From positions 1 to 64,000 of the forward strand of contig JBQELO010000004.1 of the NCBI GenBank assembly GCA_052103955.1: a stretch of DNA of 64,000 nt. The letters are read 5' to 3'. Within the stretch, counting starts at the first letter, position 1; every line of letters starts with the position of its first letter. The translations under genes and the position numbers were made by a program. Under the pieces are notes generated by a model, which was not told the DNA's origin, made no database searches, and worked only from the letters and a program-made list of their open reading frames with translations. Origin of the DNA: Paenalcaligenes sp052103955 (GTDB taxonomy: Bacteria; Pseudomonadota; Gammaproteobacteria; Burkholderiales; Burkholderiaceae_B). This document shows positions 44,601-53,035 of the stretch, one piece after another.

Positions 44601-45794
44601 TTAAGGTTTGAGGTAGTGCTGGCTTAAGCGTACCCAGTAGCTGGCACCTGTGCTAAGAATTTCATCGTTGAAATCATAGCTGTCGTTATGCAGCATGCAG
44701 GGACCTAATCCATGACCCGCAAGGCGGTGATCGCCCTGACCATTGCCTATCCAGATATAGCTACCTGGTAGTGCTTGCAGCATGAATGCAAAGTCTTCAG
44801 CGCCCATAGAAGGGGGAAGGTCTTGGTGCAAGGCAGCGTCACCAGCCATCTGAGCTATGACCTCTGCTGATACGGCGCTTTCTTTGGCATGGTTGATGGT
44901 AGGTGGGTAGCGTCTATCAAACTCAAACGTGCTTTGGCAGCCCATAGCAGAACAACTTTGCTCAACGATTTCACGCATGCGTGTTTCGATAAGGTCTAAG
45001 GCTTCGTTGCTAAGCGTACGTACGGTACCGCGTAGTGTTGCCGAAGTAGGAATAACGTTATCGGCGGAACCCGCATGAATTTGTGTGACACTTAGTACGG
45101 CAGGTTCAAGTGGATCGATGACACGGCTAACAATGGTTTGTAGGCTCATGACTAATTGAGCGGCGGCGGTAATGGGGTCTACGCCCAGATGTGGCATACC
45201 ACCGTGCGCGCCTTTGCCGTCAATTTGGATGCTGAATGTGTTGCTAGATGCCATAACGGCACCTTTATGCACGGCGAATTCACCAGCAGGTAAGCCCGGC
45301 CAATTATGCATGCCAAACACAGCATCCATAGGGAAGCGGGTGAATAGGCCTTCCTCTATCATTTTGCGTGCACCCGCAAAGCCTTCCTCGGCGGGTTGGA
45401 AGATCACATAGACGGTACCGATAAAATCGCGGTGCGACGCTAAGTAGCGGGCTGCGGAAAGTAGCATAGCGGTGTGACCGTCGTGACCACATGCATGCAT
45501 TTTTCCCTCGTGGCGGCTGACGTGTGCAAAATCATTCTGTTCTAACACCGGTAACGCATCCATGTCGGCGCGTAAACCAATGCTAGGGCCGGAGCCTAAG
45601 TCACCTTTGATGGTGCCAACAACTCCTGTACCTGCTAGGCCTCTGTGTACTTCTATTCCCCATTCTGTCAGCCAATGCGCGACAGTATCAGCTGTGCGGT
45701 GTTCTTCATAGGCAAGCTCAGGATGTGCGTGCAAGTCGCGCCTAATGGCTGTGATGTCGTCTTGCCAGGCAACAATGGGGTCAAGCAGATTCAT
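44601..45794 (-). CDS. M20-family amidohydrolase (hippurate hydrolase-like)
   Basis: 397-residue cytosolic metal-dependent amidohydrolase of the M20D group, which cleaves N-acyl amino acids. Metal ligands are visible: H100 and C102 in HACGHDGH, with H104 and D105; E136-E137 in FQPAEEGF (general base and ligand); and H163 in GMHNWPG. A dimerisation domain lies at about 185-300. The frame extends to 45842, but the ATG at 45794 (MNLLDPIVAWQDD) has AAAAGG upstream and gives the usual length. The substrate is not predictable beyond N-acyl amino acid. Confidence 0.92.
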   Translation of the reverse strand: MNLLDPIVAWQDDITAIRRDLHAHPELAYEEHRTADTVAHWLTEWGIEVHRGLAGTGVVGTIKGDLGSGPSIGLRADMDALPVLEQNDFAHVSRHEGKMHACGHDGHTAMLLSAARYLASHRDFIGTVYVIFQPAEEGFAGARKMIEEGLFTRFPMDAVFGMHNWPGLPAGEFAVHKGAVMASSNTFSIQIDGKGAHGGMPHLGVDPITAAAQLVMSLQTIVSRVIDPLEPAVLSVTQIHAGSADNVIPTSATLRGTVRTLSNEALDLIETRMREIVEQSCSAMGCQSTFEFDRRYPPTINHAKESAVSAEVIAQMAGDAALHQDLPPSMGAEDFAFMLQALPGSYIWIGNGQGDHRLAGHGLGPCMLHNDSYDFNDEILSTGASYWVRLSQHYLKP

Positions 45795-45864
45795 GACAGA
45801 AAGCCTTTTAAGAGTAAATCTGTGAACCCCATAGGGTAGCATGCCTAGTGCTATTTCGCCGTGT

Positions 45865-46725
45865 TTAACGCGTGGTTGTGTACCCTAAACACGGTTGGAT
45901 CATTTCTTGCAAAGCGTTGTGTAGCGGGGCATTGCTGGCAACTACGTGTCCGGTTTTAGGCCATGAGTGCTGTTGGAACATGTCTTGGCAAACACCACCT
46001 GCTTCACGCACGATTAAGGTGCCTGCGGCGACGTCCCAAGGTGCTAAACCCATTTCCCAGTAACCATCAAAGCGGCCGCAGGCTACCCACGCTAAATCCA
46101 GTGCGGCAGCACCATTGCGGCGTATACCGCGAGTGCGGCGTATGCCAGCATTAAGTGTGGGTAGATAGTGATCAGCAAAGCTAAAGTCGCGAAATGGAAA
46201 ACCGGTCGCTAATAAGGCATCGTCCAAGGTGTTGGTGTCGGTGCAACGCAAACGCTGTTGGTTTAGCCAAGCGCCGGTGCCGTACATGGCGGTGAACAGT
46301 TCTTCGCGATTGGGGTCATACACCACGGCGACAACGGGGGTGTCACACGTAATGGGGGTGTCACCAGCGATGATGCTGCCTGCATGGGCAACCAAAGCGA
46401 TAGACACAGCGTAATGTGGAATGCCATGTAGAAAATTTGTGGTGCCATCTAGTGGGTCTATATACCATGTGGCGAGCCCTTTACTATCGCCACCACTTTC
46501 TTCTGCCACAATGCCAAACTCGGGCGTTTGTGTGCGTAAGATGTCTAAGGCTGCCATTTCGGCATCTCTATCTGCTTGAGATACCAAATCGTTTTTGGCT
46601 TTGGTGTCTATTATTAAACGGTCACGGTGTGCCGCGTGAGCTTGTAAAATACTGGCTGCTGCATGGGCGGCACTGACCGCTGTAGCCAGCGCGTCGCTGA
46701 GTGGAAGGCGTGTAGAAGAGAGCAT
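45865..46725 (-). CDS. Inositol monophosphatase-family protein (SuhB-like)
   Basis: 286-residue Mg2+-dependent phosphatase. Metal-binding residues: E75-E76 in VAEESGG, the DPLDGTTNF motif from D90, and WDVAAGTLIVREAGG near 228. SuhB in E. coli both dephosphorylates inositol phosphate and binds RNA polymerase in antitermination; whether this protein does so is unknown. It lies 70 bases past the M20 gene's upstream end, on the same strand, and diverges from mnmC across 58 bases. Confidence 0.9.
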   Translation of the reverse strand: MLSSTRLPLSDALATAVSAAHAAASILQAHAAHRDRLIIDTKAKNDLVSQADRDAEMAALDILRTQTPEFGIVAEESGGDSKGLATWYIDPLDGTTNFLHGIPHYAVSIALVAHAGSIIAGDTPITCDTPVVAVVYDPNREELFTAMYGTGAWLNQQRLRCTDTNTLDDALLATGFPFRDFSFADHYLPTLNAGIRRTRGIRRNGAAALDLAWVACGRFDGYWEMGLAPWDVAAGTLIVREAGGVCQDMFQQHSWPKTGHVVASNAPLHNALQEMIQPCLGYTTTR

Positions 46726-46783
46726 AGCTAGACGTTAACCTATGTTTGTTTCATGTATTTATTGTGTATTAAAACGTATTAAC

Positions 46784-48634
46784 ATGACGGGCGGATTTCA
46801 AAAACTACAGCCAGCAGTACCTTCCTTTAATCAGAACGGTATAGCGCAGAGCTTACAGTATGGTGATGTGTACCATTCTACGGCGGGAGCGTTGCTGCAA
46901 ACACGGTATGTGTTCTTGGCTGGTAACGGCTTGCCAGAGCGTTGGCAGGGACGGCCACACTTCTGTATTGCCGAGACAGGTTTTGGTTTGGGCAACAACT
47001 TTTTGGTGACATGGCTAAGCTGGCTGCAAGACCCGGCGCGCAGCCAACGTCTGCACTTTCTATCCTTTGAAGCACACCCCTTTCATCGTGACGACTTGGC
47101 TCGTATGCATGAGCAAACGAGCCCTGAGCTACAGCCGTTGATACAGCTGTTATTGGCACAATGGCCGGAGGTGTTACCAGGTATTCATAGACTGTATTTT
47201 GAAAACGGTAACCTGACGCTGACGTTGGTGTTCGGCGATATAGAGCAAAAATCTAAATTGGTGGATGCTCAAGTAGATGCGTTTTTCTTAGATGGGTTTG
47301 CGCCACGAGTAAATCCACAAATGTGGTCGCGTCGGTTATTTGGTCAGTTAGTGCGTTTATCGGCTAAAGGGGCGACTATGGCCAGTTGGTGTAGTGCGGG
47401 CCAAGTGCGTCGTGACTTGCAAGATGCAGGTTTTCTGGTGCAGCGAACGGTTGGCTTCGCGCACAAACGTGAAGTTATACGAGGCGTTTTACGTGACAAG
47501 CTAGGACGAGAGCCTAGGGCTGTGCCTAAGCATGTAGTGGTCGTGGGGGCAGGTATAGCGGGTGCGGCAACAGCGGCGGCCATGGTGCGACGAGGTATAC
47601 GTGTAACGGTAGTAGACCCCATCGTCAAAGAGGGGCTGGGAGCATCGCATAAAGGGCATGTAGCCATTGCGATGACGCCTTTAATTAGTGTGGACGATGC
47701 ACCGCGTATGCGATTAAGCCGTGCTGGCTTTTTGATGGCGGAACAGCAATGGCAAACGGAGGGGGCTACCGATTGCGTGCCATTGGGTACGGTACGTGTA
47801 GCGGCTGATCACGACGATGACAGCGCAGCGCGTAAAGCAGTAGAAGCTTTGGGTTTCCCAGAGTCGTGGGTGCAGTATCTAGATGTTGAGGCTATGTCCC
47901 AAAAAGTGGGTGAGGTAGTGTCACAAGGGGGGATGTATTTCCCCAGAGCGGTACGAGTGCAGCCCGAAAAACTCGTAGAAAGATTATTAAGTCACCCCCT
48001 GATTACGGTGCGGGCCGAGAAAGTGCTGCACATAGAGTCGTCAGAATCGGGTTGGTGTGCCATAGTAGATAGTTCGGGTAGTAATCTTGATGCTCGTATC
48101 TCGGCAGATGCGGTGGTGCTATGTGTGGCGGGAGCGTTGCCATCGTTGTTGCCTGAACAGGAACGTGCTGGAAAAAATTATGGCTATTTAGCTGAAATGG
48201 AACAGCTGCCTGGTCAGGTTAGTTATTTCTCTGCGGCGCAGATGGCCAAAACACCAGAGCTGATTCTGGCGGGCGAAGGCTACTTATTGCCTGCTGTGGA
48301 TGGCGTCTGCACTGCGGGTAGTACCTACGGTGCAAATGGTGAAACTGCTGAAGTCACCGCATGTGGGCATCAAGAAATACAGGAAACGCTACAGCGCTGG
48401 CAGTCGTGGTTGGCATCCGCTACACCACAAGGTGGTTGGGCTGGTTATAGGTCTGTATTGAAAGACCATTTACCACTGTATGCCGGTAGTGATCAAAAGA
48501 TAGCTGTACTGTCTGCTTTGGGCTCAAACGGCTTCGCATGGAGCGCCATTTTGGCAGAAGACTTAGCAGCAGCATGGAATAATGAGCCGCGATTGCTAGA
48601 GAGGGATTTATCCCGAGCGCTGGGTCTGCGATAA
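46784..48634 (+). CDS. mnmC: Bifunctional tRNA mnm5s2U34 enzyme MnmC
   Basis: 616 residues with two domains acting on wobble uridine 34. The N-terminal methyltransferase (about 1-230; FCIAETGFGLGNNFLVTW, the SAM site, and DAFFLDGFAPRVNPQMW) performs the last methylation. The C-terminal FAD domain (from about 247; VVVVGAGIAGAATAAAMVRR) removes the carboxymethyl group from cmnm5. The frame opens at 46742, but neither ATG has a clear ribosome site; 46784 gives the N-terminus closer to the family. Single gene. Confidence 0.93.
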   Translation: MTGGFQKLQPAVPSFNQNGIAQSLQYGDVYHSTAGALLQTRYVFLAGNGLPERWQGRPHFCIAETGFGLGNNFLVTWLSWLQDPARSQRLHFLSFEAHPFHRDDLARMHEQTSPELQPLIQLLLAQWPEVLPGIHRLYFENGNLTLTLVFGDIEQKSKLVDAQVDAFFLDGFAPRVNPQMWSRRLFGQLVRLSAKGATMASWCSAGQVRRDLQDAGFLVQRTVGFAHKREVIRGVLRDKLGREPRAVPKHVVVVGAGIAGAATAAAMVRRGIRVTVVDPIVKEGLGASHKGHVAIAMTPLISVDDAPRMRLSRAGFLMAEQQWQTEGATDCVPLGTVRVAADHDDDSAARKAVEALGFPESWVQYLDVEAMSQKVGEVVSQGGMYFPRAVRVQPEKLVERLLSHPLITVRAEKVLHIESSESGWCAIVDSSGSNLDARISADAVVLCVAGALPSLLPEQERAGKNYGYLAEMEQLPGQVSYFSAAQMAKTPELILAGEGYLLPAVDGVCTAGSTYGANGETAEVTACGHQEIQETLQRWQSWLASATPQGGWAGYRSVLKDHLPLYAGSDQKIAVLSALGSNGFAWSAILAEDLAAAWNNEPRLLERDLSRALGLR

Positions 48635-48659
48635 TAGAAACTTTATGAACGGGATTGAG

Positions 48660-48698
48660 GTATTTTTGCTTTTAGATTTGGATTTGTAGCAAAAATAC
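48660..48698. promoter_or_regulatory. 11-base inverted repeat before the GH31-like gene
   Basis: GTATTTTTGCT (48660-48670) and AGCAAAAATAC (48688-48698) are perfect complements separated by 17 bases. Located between mnmC and the GH31-like gene. It could be a weak terminator for mnmC or an operator; AT-rich arms and a long spacer slightly favour an operator. Confidence 0.45.
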
Positions 48699-48749
48699 GT
48701 CAAAATAGACACTTTATTCCCTTATTGGGCTTTGCCCGAGGATCGTGCT

Positions 48750-50963
48750 GTGTCGTCCAACACTCACCTTGCTGACGTGACGCAATTGTTTAATCTTCAA
48801 AGTAACCTTGCCATTAAACCGTCTGTAGCGGATTTTCAGGCTGAACAGACAGATCAAATCCTGCGTGTGGAAGCGCATTCCCCAGGCGTATTCAGGCTAC
48901 GTTTTGGTAGCTTAAAACAGATACAGCCTGAAAAAGTCAGCCTGCGTGCGCAACAGCAGGCCGAGATGCTATTAGTGCGGGAAGACGCCGTAGGTGAGTT
49001 TTCCCAAGAGTCGCTGGAGCATGAGGGCGGCTGGCGTGTAGAGCAGGGCGAGTATGCGCTGGTGTTGAATCAGGCCCCATTTTCGTTTGCTCTCTATAAA
49101 GGCGACGAGCTGTTGCTGCAGTCGGCACCATCAGGTGTATGGCAGGACGACAAAGAAGAGCAACAAGGTTGGAATGCTGCTTTTGCGTTGCAGGCTAATG
49201 ATGTGTTGTACGGTTTGGGCGATACACAAGAAAGCCTTAACCGTGATGGTCAGCAGTTATTGTCTGATTTACCCGAGCACCGTGTGTTGCCTTTGTTGTG
49301 GAGCACCAAAGGTTGGGGTGTGTACGTCAACACGCTAGAGCGCGTTGAGCATAGCGTGGCCGTAGAAGAAGATGCACGTTACAGCGTTCGAGCTTCTGCT
49401 CCGGTGTTGGATGTGTTCTTGTTTGCGGGTGCTCCTACTGAAATCCTGAACCAGTACACCGCATTGACAGGCCGTGCTGGTCAGCCCGGCGTATGGCCTA
49501 TGGGTGTGTGGTTGCAGCAAGCTGCTGGTCAATCTATTGAAGACACACTAAGCCTGTCAGCTTCCTTGGCAGAGCAAGGCGTGGGTTTGGATGGCGTGAT
49601 GGCTGCTGCGCCTGCGCTGTACGGTTTTATGCCTGACCGACCCTTGTTCGTATGGGACGAGGCTCGTGTACAAGATGGCCGTGATTTAAGTGCAAAAATA
49701 GAAAAATCAGGTGTGCAGCTTGCAGCGCACACCTTCCCCGGCGTGATTGTAGATACTCCCTTGTTTGAAGAGTGGGAGGATCGCGGTTGGTTATTGATTG
49801 ACGACGACACTGGTGCGGCTTATCAATTTGAAGGCGATGAGAACAGTGCAGGCAAACCGTTTGGTTTGTTAGACCTAACCCATAAAGATGTATTTAAGAT
49901 GTGGGTAGAACGTCAACGCCAAAACTACGACGAAGGTTTGGGTGCTCCTATATGTACTGTGAGCTACAACATTCCCGATAGTATTACCGCTCGTGGTGGT
50001 GAATGTGGTGCGTTGCTGCGTACGGTTTACCCCATCTTGGTACGTCAGGCATTGTTTGAAGCTTTTGCTGGTCATAAAACGCCACAAGAGGGTGTGATCT
50101 GGAGCACAAATCTGTTCCCTGGCGTGCAGCGTTACAGCATGCAGTTAGGGCCAGATGTCAGCAATGACTGGGAAGGTATGGAGCGTTCACTGCGTTCCGC
50201 TTTGGCATTGGGCAATAGCGGTGTGACTGCGCAAATGCACAAATTAGGCAACGCCGAGGCGTCTACTAGCGATATGACAGCCGAGCTGTACATTCGTTGG
50301 TTGGCGATGGGCGTATTTTCTGCCAACTTCTGTTTCCAAGCCATACCGGCATTGTTGCCTTCGGCCTTTGACGAGAAAACTCAAGAGTTGGTGCAGCACT
50401 GGTTACGTTGGCGCTATAGATTAGTGCCTTATATCTTAGGCATCATTGAAGAGTCTGTGCGTTGTGGCTTGCCAGTTCAGCGCTCTATGGCTTTAGAGTT
50501 CCCAGATGATCCCGTTGCTCAGCAGTGGGATACTCAATATATGTTGGGTTCGGCATTGTTGGTCGCACCATTTTTGCAGTCTGGCGAAGAAATGGAAGTG
50601 TATTTGCCTGCAGGCAGCGCATGGTGGGATCTCAGTACAGGCTGGCGTTACGAAGGCGGTACTACTTGGACAGTGACTGCTGGCTTGGATAGGCTGCCTG
50701 TGTTTGGTCGCGAAGGCCATATGTTGTGCCTAGGGCCTGAGGTCAATAACACCAGCGAGTTCAACTCGGCGCGTCTGTTAGAAGAGGTTTGGATGTTTGG
50801 CATGCCTGAGCATAGTCCTGAAGTCATGCGCAATAAGATCCGTGTCATGCAGATGCAAGGCTCTAGCTATATTAAAGGGCTGGAAGGTTTGAAAATTCTG
50901 CCTGCCGAGGGTTTGGAAGTAAAACGTCGTGGTGCCGAGGTACGTATCTCACGAGCACGATAA
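48750..50963 (+). CDS. GH31-like protein, probably catalytically altered
   Basis: 737 residues on the plan of family 31 glycoside hydrolases related to YicI: an N-terminal beta-sandwich (about 1-240; YGLGDTQESLNRDG), a (beta/alpha)8 barrel (from GVWPMGVWL), and a C-terminal part with MALEFPDDP and QYMLGSALLVAPF, very like YicI. Where YicI has the nucleophile in KTDFGERIP, this protein reads TVSYNIPDS, with no Asp aligned. The acid/base Asp may remain (GPDVSNDW, D469), but SHDIGG has become MHKLGN. GTG start at 48750 follows GAGGA at 48738-48742. No signal peptide. Its function may be binding or structural rather than hydrolysis. Confidence 0.8.
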   Translation: MSSNTHLADVTQLFNLQSNLAIKPSVADFQAEQTDQILRVEAHSPGVFRLRFGSLKQIQPEKVSLRAQQQAEMLLVREDAVGEFSQESLEHEGGWRVEQGEYALVLNQAPFSFALYKGDELLLQSAPSGVWQDDKEEQQGWNAAFALQANDVLYGLGDTQESLNRDGQQLLSDLPEHRVLPLLWSTKGWGVYVNTLERVEHSVAVEEDARYSVRASAPVLDVFLFAGAPTEILNQYTALTGRAGQPGVWPMGVWLQQAAGQSIEDTLSLSASLAEQGVGLDGVMAAAPALYGFMPDRPLFVWDEARVQDGRDLSAKIEKSGVQLAAHTFPGVIVDTPLFEEWEDRGWLLIDDDTGAAYQFEGDENSAGKPFGLLDLTHKDVFKMWVERQRQNYDEGLGAPICTVSYNIPDSITARGGECGALLRTVYPILVRQALFEAFAGHKTPQEGVIWSTNLFPGVQRYSMQLGPDVSNDWEGMERSLRSALALGNSGVTAQMHKLGNAEASTSDMTAELYIRWLAMGVFSANFCFQAIPALLPSAFDEKTQELVQHWLRWRYRLVPYILGIIEESVRCGLPVQRSMALEFPDDPVAQQWDTQYMLGSALLVAPFLQSGEEMEVYLPAGSAWWDLSTGWRYEGGTTWTVTAGLDRLPVFGREGHMLCLGPEVNNTSEFNSARLLEEVWMFGMPEHSPEVMRNKIRVMQMQGSSYIKGLEGLKILPAEGLEVKRRGAEVRISRAR

Positions 50964-50998
50964 GAACGTGTGATAACCCTGTACTGCCGTACGACAGG

Positions 50999-51037
50999 AA
51001 ACACCCCTAGGTTGGATTACCCACCTAGGGGTGTTTT
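50999..51037 (+). terminator. Terminator after the GH31-like gene
   Basis: AAACACCCCTAGG (50999-51011) pairs with CCTAGGGGTGTTT (51024-51036), followed by further T. It lies 36 bases past the stop codon. Confidence 0.93.
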
Positions 51038-51179
51038 GTTTGTGTTATGCCTTGTTACAGCTTTTTCGGTGTGATGAAGATTCAGCTGTTGTTGACTGTG
51101 TGTATAAACAGTGAAAAGGGTGGTTTCTACATTGTTTTTAAAAAAATACGCTTTTTTAAGAAATATTCGTAGAAAGTGC

Positions 51180-51208
51180 TTGACGCACTAGTACAGCTGG
51201 GGCATAAT
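51180..51208 (+). promoter_or_regulatory. Promoter of tRNA-Lys
   Basis: TTGACG (51180-51185), exactly 17 bases, then CATAAT (51203-51208): five of six matches in both boxes. The predicted start is near 51215, leaving a leader of about 33 bases before the tRNA for RNase P to remove. Confidence 0.82.
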
Positions 51209-51247
51209 TTAATTCTTCGGCGGTTGCTGCAAAGCAATTAACCCGAA

Positions 51248-51323
51248 GGGGTGGTAGCTCAGTTGGTAGAGCAGTAGACTTTTAATCTATTGGTCCTGGG
51301 TTCGAGTCCCAGCCATCCCACCA
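51248..51323 (+). tRNA. tRNA-Lys (anticodon TTT)
   Basis: 76 bases with a full cloverleaf: acceptor GGGGTGG/CCATCCC (one G-U pair), D-arm with AGCTCAGTTGGTAGAGC, anticodon arm TAGACTTTTAATCTA with anticodon TTT, and T-arm CTGGGTTCGAGTCCCAG. The terminal CCA is encoded. Own promoter and terminator; a single tRNA unit. Confidence 0.98.
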
Positions 51324-51333
51324 ACCGGATACA

Positions 51334-51374
51334 TAAGTAAGTCAAATTTGATTTACTTAGCTACGAAAGTAGCT
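51334..51374 (+). other. Structured trailer of the tRNA-Lys transcript
   Basis: Two hairpins lie between the tRNA and its terminator: TAAGTAA (51334-51340) with TTACTTA (51353-51359), whose inner TCAAATTTGA also pairs; then AGCTAC-GAAA-GTAGCT (51359-51374), a six-pair stem closed by a GNRA tetraloop. They may be processing elements or part of a small RNA released from the trailer. Confidence 0.45.
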
Positions 51375-51380
51375 GAAAAT

Positions 51381-51406
51381 AAGCCCCTGAAAAGGGGCTT
51401 TTTTTT
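51381..51406 (+). terminator. Terminator of the tRNA-Lys transcript
   Basis: AAGCCCC (51381-51387), six-base loop, GGGGCTT, then a run of T to 51406. A textbook rho-independent terminator. Confidence 0.95.
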
Positions 51407-51488
51407 CGCCTGTGTTTTTGAGCTTTTAGAAAAAGAGTTCCTGCTTCAGCTTGTAACAAACAAACGAATCTTTATAGTTATATGTGCT

Positions 51489-51710
51489 CTACGGATTTAG
51501 TCTGAATCCTTCACAGCCTCCCCATTGGTTTTTTCGGTGTAGCCAGATAGTTTGGCATACAGAACAATGGAAAGGGCCTTCCCACTTTGCATTGTGTCGT
51601 TCTACGTAGCTTTCCCCGTTTTTCATGAAAGAATGGGGATGAGTGCCTGGAACAGCTACCGGCAAATCTAGACAATGGTCGCAAAGTGCGCGTGTAACTA
51701 TAGCTTGCAT
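51489..51710 (-). CDS. Small protein with two CxxC pairs, possible zinc ribbon
   Basis: A 73-residue protein starting MQAIVTRALCDHCLDLPV. CDHC (residues 10-13) and CSVC (about 50-53) are spaced like a zinc ribbon, and His-rich stretches (PGTHPHSF, VERHNAKW) lie between. I know no named family. The longer open frame starts at 51752; the ATG at 51710 is preferred because a GAGA lies 6 bases upstream and the CxxC then falls near the start. It stands alone between the tRNA and metN. Being short, it could be a chance frame, but the Cys pattern argues for a real gene. Confidence 0.55.
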   Translation of the reverse strand: MQAIVTRALCDHCLDLPVAVPGTHPHSFMKNGESYVERHNAKWEGPFHCSVCQTIWLHRKNQWGGCEGFRLNP

Positions 51711-52024
51711 ATTAATCTCACATAACGGGTTGATAGGCAGTATTACAAGCAAAAACGCTAAGCTATCTTACCCTAATTATGTAAATTTGAAATGATTTGC
51801 ATACTTCGGTGAGATTTGTTTGTATTTTGAAACTAGCGTCTATTGTTTAGTTTAAGTAATTTGGCTATTTATTCGCATCATTTAGATGCCTTTTAACTAG
51901 TTTTTTTAGTTATAAGTAAAATAATTTTCAATACAAACACTATGGTAGATTAATACAACACAATGAATGAAATATCTAAAGGGTATTGGCGTTCAATGTG
52001 ATTTTATTTGGTGGCTAGCACGTT
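51711..52024. other. AT-rich spacer before metN
   Basis: 314 bases with no gene. It must hold the promoters of the divergent small CxxC protein gene and the metNIQ operon. I found no convincing -10/-35 pair and no SAM- or SAH-riboswitch core; an AACTA/TAGTT mini-dyad lies near 51896-51915. Confidence 0.5.
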
Positions 52025-53035
52025 GTGATTAGGTTAGAAAATATAGAAAAACGCTATACCAGCGCTAATAAAGAAGTGATCGCATTGCATGATATTAATC
52101 TGCATATTCGACGCGGCGAGGTATATGGCATTATTGGACGCAGCGGTGCGGGTAAAAGCACGTTAATCCGTCTATTGAATATGTTGGAGCGCCCTACGCA
52201 GGGTTCGGTTACTTTTCAAGGGCAATGTATTTCCTCATTAACCGAGACACAGTTAAGACCTGTACGCCAAAAAATTGGCATGGTGTTTCAGCATTTCAAC
52301 TTGTTGCAGTCACGCACTATCTTAGACAACGTATGCTTTCCTCTAAAGCTGGCAGGTTTAAGTAAGGCGCAACAACATGCTAGAGCGAAAGAGGTGTTGC
52401 AACTGGTAGGGTTGGAGCAACATGCCCATAAATACCCTAGGCAGTTATCGGGTGGGCAGCAACAACGGGTGGGTATAGCACGCGCATTGGCCAATCAGCC
52501 TGAGCTGTTATTGTGTGATGAAGCTACCTCTGCGCTAGATCCAGAAACTACACAGTCTATTTTGCGTTTGCTCTTAGAGATTAATCAGTCGCTAGGGCTA
52601 ACCATTGTGCTCATTACGCACAGCATGGATGTGATACGTCAGGTGTGCGATAGGGTGGCGGTGATTGAGGCCGGAGCTGTAGTGGAAAGTGGTGAGGTGC
52701 TGGACGTGTTTCTGCATCCCCAGCACGCTGCGACTCAAAGCCTGTTGGCGGAAAGCGGTAACGACAGCGATGGTTGGCGAGCGATGGATCAAGGTGTAAG
52801 TGGTAGGGTGATACGCCTGAGCTTTAAAGGTGATGCGACAGTGCAGCCTTTAATTAGTAGAGTTAGTCGTGATCTAGGTTTAGATATTAGTATCTTGCAG
52901 GGTGCGGTAAGCCGAATTAAAGGTACACCGTACGGACAGTTGGTGGTGGCAGTGGAAGGGCAGCCAGAGCAGCAGCAACGGTTGGGAGCTATGTTGGATG
53001 AGTTGGGTGTGCAATACGAGGAGCTGCGAGCATGA
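52025..53035 (+). CDS. metN: Methionine ABC transporter ATPase MetN
   Basis: 336-residue ATPase of the high-affinity D/L-methionine importer. Walker A is GRSGAGKSTLIRLL, signature LSGGQQQRVGIARAL, Walker B LLLCDEATSALDP. After about residue 255 comes the NIL regulatory domain (IRLSFKGDATVQPLISRVSR), which in E. coli binds methionine and inhibits transport. The start is a GTG at 52025, giving MIRLENIEKRY in line with the family; its ribosome site is weak. The stop overlaps metI. Confidence 0.95.
   Translation: MIRLENIEKRYTSANKEVIALHDINLHIRRGEVYGIIGRSGAGKSTLIRLLNMLERPTQGSVTFQGQCISSLTETQLRPVRQKIGMVFQHFNLLQSRTILDNVCFPLKLAGLSKAQQHARAKEVLQLVGLEQHAHKYPRQLSGGQQQRVGIARALANQPELLLCDEATSALDPETTQSILRLLLEINQSLGLTIVLITHSMDVIRQVCDRVAVIEAGAVVESGEVLDVFLHPQHAATQSLLAESGNDSDGWRAMDQGVSGRVIRLSFKGDATVQPLISRVSRDLGLDISILQGAVSRIKGTPYGQLVVAVEGQPEQQQRLGAMLDELGVQYEELRA

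Noticed and set aside
48660..48698. The inverted repeat as a rho-independent terminator of mnmC
   Set aside because: The 17-base spacer is long, the arms are AT-rich and no T-run follows, so it is listed as a possible regulatory site instead.
51711..52024. Possible SAM/SAH riboswitch before metNIQ
   Set aside because: No conserved riboswitch core or convincing multi-helix junction could be traced, only AT-rich sequence.
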